The notes beneath the pieces were generated by a model that saw nothing but the letters and a program-made list of their open reading frames with translations, was not told the origin of the DNA and searched no databases. A program made the translations under genes and the position numbers. A stretch of DNA of 61,871 nucleotides from Listeria fleischmannii subsp. fleischmannii LU2006-1. Lineage in GTDB: Bacteria; Bacillota; Bacilli; Lactobacillales; Listeriaceae. The stretch covers positions 13 to 61,883 of the forward strand of contig NZ_ALWW01000013.1 of the NCBI RefSeq assembly GCF_000344175.1, given 5' to 3'. Shown here piece after piece: positions 23,609 to 32,245 of the stretch (position 1 is the first letter of the stretch; each line of letters begins with the position of its first letter).

Positions 23609-24662
23609 ATTCATTTGAACTTTTTGTATCGCTACTTTCATCCTGATAAGGTGTAGCATTTGGGAATGGTTTCGAAATATTCAACTCATTCGCGAATTCA
23701 TTGGCAACGCTTTGGACGGAATCTTCATTTAATGAGTAGTAATAGACACCGTTTTGTGGAGCATCTTGCCCTTCTAAATTGAGAGATTTAATTTCAATTT
23801 TATTCGTCATTCCAAATTTAGCGATAGAAAGCATTTGGTTAAAGGTTAAATTCGTTTTCATATTTTGACCAACAGCATCAATAATACTTGAATATTTGTT
23901 AATGGATGAGAACTTAGTTGCTTCATTTACAATAGATTCAATAATGAGTTGCTGGCGTTTACCACGCTCGATATCATTATCAATATGTCTCGTTCTGGCT
24001 AAAGCAAGTGCTTCTTCACTATTTAGATGTTGCTTCCCTTTTTTTAGAGAAATTGCATCTGCTTCATCTTTTGAATTTTGTTCTGTGAAAGAGACAGGAA
24101 CATCAACATCAATGCCACCAAGTGCGTCGATAATTTTAAGAAACGCATCAAAATCAAAGCGTACATAATAATCAATTGGGACTTGGAATTTTTCTTCTAC
24201 AGTTTGCATTGTAAGCTCAGGTCCACCGAAGGCATGTGCAGCATTAATTTTTGTGTATTTATCAATATCTTTTTTATCAGATTGGATGTGAACATAGGAG
24301 TCTCTGGGGATGCTGGTCATTTCTACTCGAGCATCTTTGACGTTTACAGTTGCTAAAATAAGTGAGTCACTACGAGGATTTCCATCAGATGCACGCTTTT
24401 CACTTGTATCAACACCAATAATTAATACAGAGAAGCTATCTTTGATTGGCTCGATGTCTTTAGTACGTAGAGTGGAAGCTTGTCCGTTTCGAACGTTGTC
24501 ATAAGAATTATCTGCAGCTAATTTTGTTTTGCTAAATAAAAAAGTACCATATCCGACCCCAACTAAAATGAGGAGCATGATAGGAATAAGTATCCAGTAT
24601 AGTATTCTTCGGCGGCGTTTGTACTTGGAAGCTCGTTGGCGTCCGTTAAAGCCATTGTCCAT
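23607..24662 (-). CDS. lytR: LytR-CpsA-Psr family ligase (LytR-like)
   Basis: Extracytoplasmic enzyme that attaches teichoic acid from the lipid carrier to peptidoglycan. It has a short basic cytoplasmic N-terminus (KYKRRRR), one membrane helix at about residues 24-45, then the LCP domain with LIIGVDTSEKR, NPRSDSLILATVN, SIPRDSYVHI and the arginine-rich ARTRHIDNDIERGKRQQ. Length is 351 residues. TTAAGGAGAAAA precedes its ATG on the minus strand. Gene position next to tagO supports a role in wall teichoic acid attachment. Confidence 0.93.
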   Translation of the reverse strand: MDNGFNGRQRASKYKRRRRILYWILIPIMLLILVGVGYGTFLFSKTKLAADNSYDNVRNGQASTLRTKDIEPIKDSFSVLIIGVDTSEKRASDGNPRSDSLILATVNVKDARVEMTSIPRDSYVHIQSDKKDIDKYTKINAAHAFGGPELTMQTVEEKFQVPIDYYVRFDFDAFLKIIDALGGIDVDVPVSFTEQNSKDEADAISLKKGKQHLNSEEALALARTRHIDNDIERGKRQQLIIESIVNEATKFSSINKYSSIIDAVGQNMKTNLTFNQMLSIAKFGMTNKIEIKSLNLEGQDAPQNGVYYYSLNEDSVQSVANEFANELNISKPFPNATPYQDESSDTKSSNE

Positions 24663-24892
24663 ATATTTTTCTCCTTAAATGTCGTTTTCAATTTGCTAAC
24701 AACAAACATACACATAATTGTACCATTTATAAGGAGCTACAATGTTACATAAAATTTAAGATTTCTTAAATTTTAATTTTAATGAGTTCTTATAAATGTG
24801 TTAATCATCTTTACATTATACCGAACTATTTATGAAAAAAACATAGAAAACATATAAGCTTTCAAAATTGTAATATAAATGAAAGTTTAGTC

Positions 24893-25429
24893 TCATTTGA
24901 AATATAACTTATAAATGAAAATAGTGCAGACTTTTTTAGTATAAAGATCAAGCTCCTCCGTTTGATTTTCCAACTGAAAACCAAGCTTCTCTAAGAGTGA
25001 AATAGAAGCACTGTTATCCGGAAGAACTTTTGCGAACACGCCTTTATAAGGTAAATAAGACTCTATTTCACTTAAAAAACCTGTTAATAGTTCTGTCATA
25101 TATCCTTTTTTCCAAAAAGATTTTGCGAGCTCATACCCAATTTCAATAGTATGATCCAACGAATTTATTTCATTAATTCCTAGTGACCCAATAATCTCTT
25201 TATTTAAAAAAATGGTGTACCGACAAGCGGCTGGTTCAGCGTTAATCGCTTTAATCATTTCTTCAGCTTGAAGAACAGTGGTAAATTTTTCGATATTCAT
25301 ATATTCAGCTACTTCTGAATCTGACCATATTTTAAAAAGGGAAGGAGAATGGGCTAAAGTCGTTCGAACCATGGTCAGCCTTTTTGTTGAAATAATTTCT
25401 GGAAGAGCATGAAATAAATTTACAATCAT
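24893..25429 (-). CDS. GNAT-family acetyltransferase (RimJ/RimL-like)
   Basis: A 178-residue protein of the RimJ/RimL group of N-acetyltransferases. It has the usual start ISTKRLTMVRTTL, the central IGSLGINEINSLDHTIEIGYELAKSFWKKGYMTE with the acetyl-CoA loop region, and NSASISLLEKLGFQ near the C-terminus. Substrate unknown. It lies four bases after yvyE on the same strand, so the two are probably cotranscribed. Confidence 0.85.
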   Translation of the reverse strand: MIVNLFHALPEIISTKRLTMVRTTLAHSPSLFKIWSDSEVAEYMNIEKFTTVLQAEEMIKAINAEPAACRYTIFLNKEIIGSLGINEINSLDHTIEIGYELAKSFWKKGYMTELLTGFLSEIESYLPYKGVFAKVLPDNSASISLLEKLGFQLENQTEELDLYTKKVCTIFIYKLYFK

Positions 25430-25432
25430 TGA

Positions 25433-26065
25433 TTATACATCCTTCTCGCGATATTTTTGTTCGCCTTCAGTGCAAGAAACTTGGCCATTTGATAATTCGG
25501 TTATTTTAGATTTAAATGAATCTATATCATGATAATCTACAAAAACATATAGAGTGACTAATTCAGTGAATTGTTTTTCCATAATTTGATAGCGTTGTTG
25601 GTCTAAGAAGTTCTCAAATTTTCCTAGTTGTGAATATTCGATGCTAAAATGGACGATAGTTGCTAATTTACGATCCACTATACCGATTTCTTCACAAGCA
25701 TTACTAACTGCCTTACCATAAGCACGTACTAAACCACCTGCGCCTAGTTTTGTACCACCAAAATAACGTGTAACTACAGTGACTGTATTTTTTAATTGTC
25801 GTTTTTTTAATACTTCAAGCATTGGTACTCCCGCAGTCCCGCTTGGTTCGCCATCATCATTTGCTTTTTGAAATTCATCTCTTTCGCCAATTAAATAAGC
25901 TGAGCAATTATGAGTGGCATTCCAATGTTCTTTTTTTATTTGGGAAATAAATTGTTGCGCTTCTTCTTCGGTTTCGGCACGTGAGATATGGCAAATAAAG
26001 CGCGATTTTTGTATGATTGTTTCAAAAACGCCATTTTCTTTAATCGTTAAATAATGATCTAACAT
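25433..26065 (-). CDS. yvyE: YigZ/YvyE family protein (IMPACT N-terminal domain)
   Basis: UPF0029/IMPACT family protein of 210 residues. The N-terminal domain contains KSRFICHISRAETEEEAQQFI, NATHNCSAYLIG and the signature DDGEPSGTAGVPMLEVL, followed by TRYFGGTKLGAGGLVRAYG. A smaller C-terminal domain follows. The biochemical role is not settled; the family has been linked to translation control. It is divergent from degU, as in Bacillus, but no degS lies between them. Confidence 0.92.
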   Translation of the reverse strand: MLDHYLTIKENGVFETIIQKSRFICHISRAETEEEAQQFISQIKKEHWNATHNCSAYLIGERDEFQKANDDGEPSGTAGVPMLEVLKKRQLKNTVTVVTRYFGGTKLGAGGLVRAYGKAVSNACEEIGIVDRKLATIVHFSIEYSQLGKFENFLDQQRYQIMEKQFTELVTLYVFVDYHDIDSFKSKITELSNGQVSCTEGEQKYREKDV

Positions 26066-26440
26066 GTTTTCCTCCTAGCCAAATAGAAGTGGATATTCTG
26101 CTTTCATTTTATAGGAAATAGCAGGACTTGTATAGAATTTTTTTACTCATAAAGTATCATTCTGGGTGAAGCGTGCTAAAATTCATGTTATAATAAAATA
26201 TACTATTACTTTAGATAGAGATATGACTAAAAATATCTTTTCATATAGGCAAAATGAAATATACGTATCGTTGGAAAAGAATACTTAGGATACAGTAATA
26301 GAAGTGTAAACTACAGATAATGAAAATTAACTATAATGGGTATTCAAGGGGATACTTTAGGGCTAGAAAAGCAACAATAAAAAGAGAAATTGGCAAAATA
26401 AAAAATGAAATTTGGTTAAATTAGAGGAGGAATTATTTAT
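26066..26440. other. Divergent intergenic region yvyE/degU
   Basis: A TGTTATAAT extended -10 lies at 26186-26194 and a second TATAAT at 26332-26337, either of which could start degU transcription and give leaders of about 240 or 95 nt. A small inverted repeat (GTAT and ATAC) surrounds the sequence near 26340-26356. No other feature was found. Confidence 0.4.
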
Positions 26441-27127
26441 ATGACTCTCAAAATTATGATTGTCGATGATCATCAATTATTTCGCGAAGGAATTAAACGC
26501 ATTTTAGAGCTAGAAGAATCGTTTGATGTTATTGCTGAGGCGGAAAATGGAAAAAACATTGTTGCAAAGGTTAGAGAATATAAACCAGATATAGTTCTAA
26601 TGGATATTAATATGCCAACAGTGAATGGTTTAGATGCAACGGAAATGCTAGTAAGACAATTTCCAAGCATCAAAGTTATTATTTTAACTATTCATGACTC
26701 CGATGAATATGTAACTGAAGCACTTCGTTCAGGAGCGGTGGGCTATTTACTAAAAGAAATGGATGCAAAAGAACTTGTTGACGCTATTAAAATTGTTGAT
26801 GCAGGAGGTGCGTATATTCACCCTAAAGCAGGCATTAAGCTGATTCGTGAATATCGCCATTTAGCTAGTACCAACACAGCGCAAGGGATTTATGGCTATC
26901 AACAACCAGAAGTAAAAATGCCGCTTCATATTTTAACACATAGAGAGTGTGAGGTGCTCCAATTACTGACGGATGGCAAAAGTAACCGTGGAATTGGTGA
27001 AACCTTATTTATTAGTGAAAAAACAGTTAAAAACCATGTCAGCAGCATCTTGCAAAAAATGAAAGTGAATGACAGGACGCAAGCCGTTGTAACAGCTATC
27101 AAAAATGGCTGGGTTTATATCCGTTAA
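26441..27127 (+). CDS. degU: Response regulator DegU (orphan)
   Basis: NarL/FixJ-type response regulator of 228 residues. The receiver domain holds the acidic pair in MIVDDHQLF and the phospho-acceptor aspartate in [10 protein letters not shown]. The C-terminal LuxR-type helix-turn-helix contains [36 protein letters not shown]. In Bacillus its kinase DegS is encoded just upstream, but here the upstream gene is the divergent yvyE and no kinase is present. In Listeria, orphan DegU is known to control flagellar motility genes. RBS AGAGGAGG. Confidence 0.94.
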   Translation: MTLKIMIVDDHQLFREGIKRILELEESFDVIAEAENGKNIVAKVREYKPDIVLMDINMPTVNGLDATEMLVRQFPSIKVIILTIHDSDEYVTEALRSGAVGYLLKEMDAKELVDAIKIVDAGGAYIHPKAGIKLIREYRHLASTNTAQGIYGYQQPEVKMPLHILTHRECEVLQLLTDGKSNRGIGETLFISEKTVKNHVSSILQKMKVNDRTQAVVTAIKNGWVYIR

Positions 27128-27145
27128 AAGTTTCAGGGGGAAATC

Positions 27146-28000
27146 ATGTCAAAAGAAAAAATTGCAGTTGTTACAGATAGTACAGCTTATATACCAGCCG
27201 AATTGATTGAAAAGTATCAGATTCATGTGGTGCCGCTTTCTGTTATTATTGATGGTGTTTCTTATAAAGAGGAAGTGGAGTTACAAACAGCTGATTTTTA
27301 TAAAAAAATAAAAGAAACTGATAGTTTTCCAACTTCGTCCCAGCCTGCACCAGGGGATTTTATTTCACTTTTTCATTCACTTAAAGAAGAGGGCTATAAC
27401 AAAGTAATTAGTGTTCATTTAACAAGTGGTATTAGTGGAACTTATCAAAATGCGGTATCAGCAGGGGCGTCTGTGGATGGTATAGATGTTATTGGTGTTG
27501 ATTCTGGATTAGCATGTATGGCTCAAGGCACGCTTGCAATTACTGCCGCAAAAATGGCTATGGAAGGAAAAACAACAAAAGAAATTTTAAATCATATTGA
27601 AATGATGAAAAATTCAATGGATGCTTATTTTATGGTAGATGATTTAAATAATTTGCAACGTGGTGGTCGCCTAACCGGGGCGCAGGCTATTATTGGTAGT
27701 TTGCTTCAAATTAAGCCGATTTTACATTTTCAAGACAAGCAAATTGTGTTATTTGAGAAAGTACGTACACAAAAGAAAGCTTTAAAACGAATAGAGGAAA
27801 TTTTAGAGAAAGCCGTTCAAAATAACGAGGCAGAAGAGGCATATGTTATTCATGGAAATGCTCCTGAAAAAGGCCAACAATGGTTAGAGGAGCTACAGAA
27901 GCAATTTCCAACAGTAGAATTCCATCTTAGCTATTTTGGTCCTGTTATAGGAACCCATTTAGGGGAAGGCACACTGGGCTTGACTTGGTCCGTTAAATAA
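27146..28000 (+). CDS. DegV family fatty-acid-binding protein (FakB-like)
   Basis: A 284-residue DegV-fold protein, cytoplasmic. The N-terminal half has VVTDSTAYIPAELI and the fatty-acid head-group region TSSQPAPGDF; the second half contains SGISGTYQNA and NLQRGGRLTGAQA. Family members bind a fatty acid and present it to the kinase FakA for incorporation into phospholipid. Which FakB type this is cannot be told from sequence here. It follows degU by 18 bases and ends in a terminator. Confidence 0.85.
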   Translation: MSKEKIAVVTDSTAYIPAELIEKYQIHVVPLSVIIDGVSYKEEVELQTADFYKKIKETDSFPTSSQPAPGDFISLFHSLKEEGYNKVISVHLTSGISGTYQNAVSAGASVDGIDVIGVDSGLACMAQGTLAITAAKMAMEGKTTKEILNHIEMMKNSMDAYFMVDDLNNLQRGGRLTGAQAIIGSLLQIKPILHFQDKQIVLFEKVRTQKKALKRIEEILEKAVQNNEAEEAYVIHGNAPEKGQQWLEELQKQFPTVEFHLSYFGPVIGTHLGEGTLGLTWSVK

Positions 28001-28007
28001 TCTTTAG

Positions 28008-28039
28008 AACTCAGCAGTTTATCATGCTGAGTTTTTTTG
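28008..28039 (+). terminator. Terminator after the degV gene
   Basis: AACTCAGCA (28008-28016) pairs with TGCTGAGTT (28025-28033) around an 8-base loop, followed by a T-run. Confidence 0.92.
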
Positions 28040-28108
28040 TGAAAAAAATTAAGTTGGGAACGGAAACCTTATTTTGGAGAAAGAAAAACAGATTTATCCC
28101 TTATAATA

Positions 28109-28143
28109 AAAAACCTATTTTATACATATGAAAAACCTATTTT
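28109..28143 (+). promoter_or_regulatory. Probable ComK box upstream of comFA
   Basis: Two identical 13-bp sequences AAAAACCTATTTT lie at 28109-28121 and 28131-28143. Each fits the AT-box AAAA-N5-TTTT, and their 9-bp gap (22 bp centre to centre, two helical turns) is close to the 8-bp class of Bacillus K-boxes. A TATAAC -10 candidate lies at 28172-28177, about 28 bp downstream. comFA belongs to the ComK regulon in Bacillus. Confidence 0.65.
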
Positions 28144-28196
28144 AACTCCTGCAAAGAAAGTAGAAATAGGTTATAACTATATGGACGAGGTGATTT

Positions 28197-29510
28197 ATGC
28201 TAAAAGGGTTACTATATGTTTCAAGTGATTTAAAATTAGTAAAAGGAATCGAGGTTTTGCCTAGCATTTTAAATGCTGATAAAAATCCATTTTGTTTTAG
28301 ATGTGGAAATAATGAAAAAATCCGTTTTGCGAGCTTACCCAATAAAGCTTTATATTGTAGAAATTGTTTGAAGATGGGCCGTATTAGTCATATTGATGAC
28401 CTATATTATTTAAAACCAGATGAACAAGATCGCTTGTATTTTGAAAATCCACTTGAATTTGAAGGAACACTATCGCATGCGCAACAAGGAGGAGCAGAGG
28501 CTATTTTAAACGCGATTCGGACAAAAAAACCATTACTTTTATGGGCAGTAGCGGGTTCTGGGAAAACAGAAATGATGTTTCCGGGAATCGAAGAAGGTTT
28601 GAAAAAAGGTCTCAGGATTTGTTTGGCCTCCCCGCGCGTTGATGTTTGTATTGAGCTTGCGCCTCGCCTAAAAGAGGCATTTCCAGATGTTCCTCAGGCG
28701 TGTTTATATGGTAGCTCTAATCAAACTTTTGCTGGAGAACCTTTTGTAATTGCGACAACACATCAATTAATACGTTTCTATCATTATTTTGATTTAATCT
28801 TTATTGATGAGGTAGATGCATTCCCTTTTGCAAAAGATCCGTTCCTTGAATATGCTGTTCAAAAAGCGGGCTGCCCGGAGTCTGTCCAAATTTATGTAAC
28901 AGCAACTCCGGAACGGAAATGGCAGTTAGAAGCTTTAAAGGGAGAGCGTAATTACATCAAAATTCCAGCGAGATATCATGGCTTCCCTCTTCCAGTTCCA
29001 AAAGTATGCTGGATTGGAGATTGGCAAAAAGAATTAAATAAAAAGCGAATTCCTTCTAAGGTTTTAAAGTGGATAAAGAAAATCAGATACTTAGAAAAGC
29101 CAATTTTAATTTTCTTTCCAACAATTGATGTAATGTTTCAATTTAAAGATATAATACAAGCGTATGGTTTTTCGGATATTGAAACGGTCCATGCGGCTGA
29201 TGAATTACGAAAAGAAAAGGTAGACCAACTACGCGGCAGAAAAATCTCAATTTTACTTACCACAACTATTTTAGAAAGAGGTGTCACTTTTTCTGATGTG
29301 CAAGTAGCTGTTTTTGGAAGCGAAGGACCTATTTTTACTGAAGCGGCACTAGTACAAATTTCTGGGCGCGTCGGCAGAAAAAAAGATTTTCCAAGTGGTG
29401 AGGTATGGTTTTTTCATTATGGGAAAACAAAAGAGATGATAAGAGCTATCCAGCATATTAACTTGATGAACAAGCAGGGCTATGAAGAGGGCTTACTTAA
29501 TGATGGATAG
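28197..29510 (+). CDS. comFA: ComFA, DNA uptake ATPase/helicase-like protein
   Basis: DEAD/DEAH-type ATPase that helps drive transforming single-stranded DNA through the ComEC channel. A zinc-binding region with CFRC and YCRNC lies at about residues 36-60, Walker A AVAGSGKTEM near residue 118 and Walker B FIDEVDAFPF near residue 200. The C-terminal helicase domain has TTTILERGVTF and QISGRVGRK. Length is 437 residues. AGGTG precedes the ATG. It overlaps the start of the comFC-like gene. Confidence 0.93.
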   Translation: MLKGLLYVSSDLKLVKGIEVLPSILNADKNPFCFRCGNNEKIRFASLPNKALYCRNCLKMGRISHIDDLYYLKPDEQDRLYFENPLEFEGTLSHAQQGGAEAILNAIRTKKPLLLWAVAGSGKTEMMFPGIEEGLKKGLRICLASPRVDVCIELAPRLKEAFPDVPQACLYGSSNQTFAGEPFVIATTHQLIRFYHYFDLIFIDEVDAFPFAKDPFLEYAVQKAGCPESVQIYVTATPERKWQLEALKGERNYIKIPARYHGFPLPVPKVCWIGDWQKELNKKRIPSKVLKWIKKIRYLEKPILIFFPTIDVMFQFKDIIQAYGFSDIETVHAADELRKEKVDQLRGRKISILLTTTILERGVTFSDVQVAVFGSEGPIFTEAALVQISGRVGRKKDFPSGEVWFFHYGKTKEMIRAIQHINLMNKQGYEEGLLNDG

Positions 29511-29988
29511 ATGCCGAATATGTTTTCAAAAAATGTATGAAACGATTGGCTGGAAAAATATACTGATATTACCAAATGAAAGGCTTTTATGTGAGATGTG
29601 TTGCAACGAATTTCAACAAGCAGAAGCTAAAGCAGGGGTTGTTTTTAAAAAATCCGCTTTTACAGATGAAGTGATAGAGGCTTATTTAGAGCAAGGCGAT
29701 TATATATTGGCTGAGGTGTTAGGTAGCTTATTAAGGAATAAGAACTATTTGCCTAAAATAGTTTATATCTCTAAACCGAATGTAAATGAACGAATTGGTT
29801 ATCATCCGGAGATAGAGCTATTAAAATTTGCGGGTGTGAGTTATAAATTGGTAGATGAAGAAATGAACCAGACTAGAGCGTGCTTTTTTACACTTGTTGA
29901 GCTCGAGGAGGACGAAAAGGATAAAATTAGTAAAGAATGTACTTTAAGCAGGGAAAAAATTTATTTTACATCACTTTTTGAAAAATAA
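29500..29988 (+). CDS. comFC: Shortened ComFC-like protein without PRPP motif
   Basis: Only 162 residues, against 220-240 for usual ComFC proteins. The N-terminal zinc-finger cysteines (CRIC and CEMC) are present, and the middle keeps family-like pieces (QGDYILAEVLGSLL and ERIGYHPEIELLKFAG). The C-terminal phosphoribosyltransferase signature, normally similar to DDIYTTGAT, is absent, and the final 45 residues do not match it. I found no other frame downstream that restores it. Start: ATG 29500 (or 29503) sits about 9 bases after AAGAGGG; the frame is open to 29482. It overlaps comFA by 11 bases. The name rests on position and partial similarity. Confidence 0.65.
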   Translation: MMDRCRICFQKMYETIGWKNILILPNERLLCEMCCNEFQQAEAKAGVVFKKSAFTDEVIEAYLEQGDYILAEVLGSLLRNKNYLPKIVYISKPNVNERIGYHPEIELLKFAGVSYKLVDEEMNQTRACFFTLVELEEDEKDKISKECTLSREKIYFTSLFEK

Positions 29989-29999
29989 AGAAAAAATAG

Positions 30000-30024
30000 G
30001 TTTGTTTTTAAAGAAAAGTGGAAT
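30000..30024 (+). promoter_or_regulatory. Possible sigma-B promoter of hpf
   Basis: GTTT at 30000-30003 and TGGAAT at 30019-30024 with a 15-bp spacer, one mismatch from GTTT-N13-15-GGGWAW. hpf is a general-stress gene in related bacteria, which makes the match plausible but not firm. Confidence 0.3.
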
Positions 30025-30112
30025 GAATTAGTAAAGTAGAGAAGAACAAAAATCGTGTTAGTTTATCAGGTAAATATTTGCAAAAAGTGGCATTATACCT
30101 TAGACTAGAAGT

Positions 30113-30132
30113 AAGAAGAGAACGCTCTTCTT
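30113..30132 (+). other. Perfect hairpin in the hpf leader
   Basis: AAGAAGAG (30113-30120) and CTCTTCTT (30125-30132) form an 8-bp stem with the loop AACG, 38 bases before the start codon. There is no T-run. A conserved hairpin upstream of raiA/hpf genes has been described in Firmicutes, and this may be an example. Confidence 0.45.
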
Positions 30133-30170
30133 CGTAAGAATTTTTGTTTTATCCCAAAGGAGGAATTACA

Positions 30171-30725
30171 ATGCTTAAGTACAACATTCGTGGTGAAAAT
30201 ATTGAAGTAACTGAACCAATTAGAAATTACGTTGAGAAGAAGATTGATAAACTCGAGCGGTATTTCACAGAGGTTCCAGATGCCAATGTGCATGTGAATT
30301 TAAAAGTTTACTCTGATAAAAATGCAAAGGTTGAAGTAACAATTCCTCTCCCAAATCTTGTTCTTCGTGCTGAAGAAACAAGCGGAGATTTATATGCAAG
30401 CATTGATTTAATTGCAGATAAATTAGAAAGACAAATCCGTAAACATAAAACAAAAGTAAATCGTAAAATGCGTGATAAAGGAGCGCAACAAGATTTCTTC
30501 GCTTTTGGGGAAATTAGTGAGAGTGCGCCAGATGAAAATGAATCTGATTTAGAAATTGTACGTACAAAACAATTTGATTTAAAACCAATGGATAGTGAAG
30601 AGGCTGTACTTCAAATGAATTTATTAGGCCACAGTTTTTATGTCTATACAGACGCTGAATCTGATGGAACAAATATTGTTTATCGTCGTAAAGACGGGAA
30701 GTACGGTTTGATTGAAACAAACTAA
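30171..30725 (+). CDS. hpf: Long-form ribosome hibernation promoting factor
   Basis: Binds the 30S subunit in slow-growing cells and pairs ribosomes into inactive 100S dimers. The N-terminal RaiA domain (about residues 1-100) begins [24 protein letters not shown]-like sequence, and the C-terminal dimerisation domain contains [20 protein letters not shown] and [15 protein letters not shown] 30171 gives 184 residues and follows AAAGGAGG. The frame is open to 30144, but that extension precedes the RBS. It converges with the chitinase gene. Confidence 0.95.
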   Translation: MLKYNIRGENIEVTEPIRNYVEKKIDKLERYFTEVPDANVHVNLKVYSDKNAKVEVTIPLPNLVLRAEETSGDLYASIDLIADKLERQIRKHKTKVNRKMRDKGAQQDFFAFGEISESAPDENESDLEIVRTKQFDLKPMDSEEAVLQMNLLGHSFYVYTDAESDGTNIVYRRKDGKYGLIETN

Positions 30726-30735
30726 TCCTTTATAA

Positions 30736-30769
30736 AAAAACGTCCTGCCACATCGAGCAGGACGTTTTT
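30736..30769. terminator. Bidirectional terminator between hpf and chitinase gene
   Basis: AAAAACGTCCTGC (30736-30748) pairs with GCAGGACGTTTTT (30757-30769) around an 8-base loop. The A- and T-tracts allow termination from both sides. Confidence 0.92.
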
Positions 30770-30780
30770 ATTTTGTGAAT

Positions 30781-31845
30781 TTATTTAGTTCCTAAAAAAG
30801 GTCCATAAGCATTAGCGAAACCATTGTTATAGAGAACACCATTCTTATCTTTTCCTACGTCCCAGTTTGCGGACCATGTCATTAGGCCTTTAAGTGGGGT
30901 ACCGGCTGCTTTTAGATTGTTGAGTGCATCGTAAACATTTTGTGGATTTATGACATAACCTGTTGCCGCAGCATCATTATTAGCAGGTAGACCAAGAACT
31001 AATTTGTTTGCTGGGATTTGGAGGAATCCTCTTGTCCCGTGTATGAAGGAGTCGGCCATGTAATAAAGAAATTCTTTTTTTAGTGTATCATTATTTTGTG
31101 CAATCCATTGGTTAGTTTCATCTACCCAGACACCATCGCCACCTTGGTTATATAGTTGCGGTGCAATGTAGTCGTAATAACCATTTAAAGAAGTAATATA
31201 GGTTTCATAAGCGCCACCTGGTTTTAAGTAGGGGAATTCAGGCGCCATAGTGATTAAAAAGTTTTTTCCTTGTGATGCGTAATGATCTTTTACAATTTTT
31301 AGCGCAGCAGGGATAACGGTTTTATTGTTTCCCGCCGTAATGGCTGTTTGTTCTAAATCAATGTCTAGGCCATCGAAGCCGTATGTTTCGACTTGGCGGA
31401 TGATTTCATTAGCGAAGGCTTGTTCGTCACCCGTTTGTAGTTGAACATGGCCATCAGCACCACCTAAAGCTAACAGAACGGCTCTGCCTTGGCGATTTAA
31501 TTCTGCTACTTGAGAACGAAATTGAGCGTCTGTTAGGCCTGTTGGTTTAAATGTTGGGATTCGGTTTACACCGTCGCCCTTCATAAAAGCAACTGGAATA
31601 ACATTATAAGCAGAATTCACATCTTTTAATGCAATATCAGCTGAGGTTCCTTGCTTATAGCCATCATTTCCTGTTGACTTCCAACTATGCCAGTATCCGA
31701 CTAGCACCTGTTTATTGGATAGATCTGGCATGATCGAGGCATCATCTGTAGCGGCTTTGACTGGATGGCTCCCCGCGAAACCCAGTCCGATTGTCACAGC
31801 ACAAGCTAAAATACTTCCCGTTACCCATCTTCTTTTGTTCTTCAA
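30781..31845 (-). CDS. Secreted GH18 chitinase
   Basis: Glycoside hydrolase family 18 enzyme of 354 residues that cuts beta-1,4 links in chitin or related GlcNAc polymers. It starts with a signal peptide (basic MKNKRRW, hydrophobic core, likely cleavage after HPVKA). The catalytic DxxDxDxE motif is FDGLDIDLEQT, with MAPEFPYL and the YDYIAPQLYN strand typical of the family. No separate chitin-binding domain is visible. The start is a TTG after AAAAAGGAGG on the minus strand. A cre site lies just upstream. In the L. monocytogenes order I recall, hpf is next to secA, so this gene looks like an accessory insertion. Confidence 0.92.
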   Translation of the reverse strand: MKNKRRWVTGSILACAVTIGLGFAGSHPVKAATDDASIMPDLSNKQVLVGYWHSWKSTGNDGYKQGTSADIALKDVNSAYNVIPVAFMKGDGVNRIPTFKPTGLTDAQFRSQVAELNRQGRAVLLALGGADGHVQLQTGDEQAFANEIIRQVETYGFDGLDIDLEQTAITAGNNKTVIPAALKIVKDHYASQGKNFLITMAPEFPYLKPGGAYETYITSLNGYYDYIAPQLYNQGGDGVWVDETNQWIAQNNDTLKKEFLYYMADSFIHGTRGFLQIPANKLVLGLPANNDAAATGYVINPQNVYDALNNLKAAGTPLKGLMTWSANWDVGKDKNGVLYNNGFANAYGPFLGTK

Positions 31846-32245
31846 AATAAAAATCCTCCTTTTTGTATACGCTTACAAATAGAAGCGTTATTGGTCTTGC
31901 TTTGTGAAAATACCCGCGACGGAGCAGCTTAAACATTGAAAAAAGCGATTTGTTGTCAGAAGGTATAGACCAAAGATGTGAAAAAGAAGGAGTAGAAACC
32001 TTTATCAGCTAAACCAAAATAAAAAAAATTTTTAGTGATGACTTTTTCACACAATGTACACATCTATTTTGTATAGAAGATGTTATAATGGTTGATGGCT
32101 TATAAAACGGGGAATAAAATAAACAATCCTATTTTCAATTTTTGAGAATAAGTGATAAAATTAATTAGTGTATCTTAATGAAGCGAATCCAGAAATTTAA
32201 GATAGAAAAATAATAGTAGTTAATTTATGTAGAGGAGAATCGATT
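31846..32245. other. Divergent region between chitinase gene and secA
   Basis: On the plus strand TGTTATAAT at 32081-32089 is an extended -10 for secA, which would give a leader of about 150 nt. On the minus strand the cre site and RBS of the chitinase gene are seen; I could not fix its promoter. No further gene or strong hairpin is visible. Confidence 0.5.
31864..31878 (-). promoter_or_regulatory. cre site (CcpA) upstream of the chitinase gene
   Basis: On the minus strand the sequence TTGTAAGCGTATACA matches WTGNAANCGNWNNCW at every position. It lies about 20 bases before the start codon, just upstream of the RBS, where bound CcpA would block transcription. Carbon catabolite repression of a chitinase makes biological sense. 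Confidence 0.72.

Noticed and set aside
24663-24892. Possible gene or RNA between lytR and the GNAT gene
   Set aside because: The 230 bp are AT-rich with no long frame, no strong hairpin and only an ATTATA complement as a weak -10 for lytR.
29482-29988. ComFC shortening caused by a frameshift like those elsewhere
   Set aside because: I looked for a PRPP motif in the other frames downstream up to the hpf leader and did not find one; the deviation seems real.
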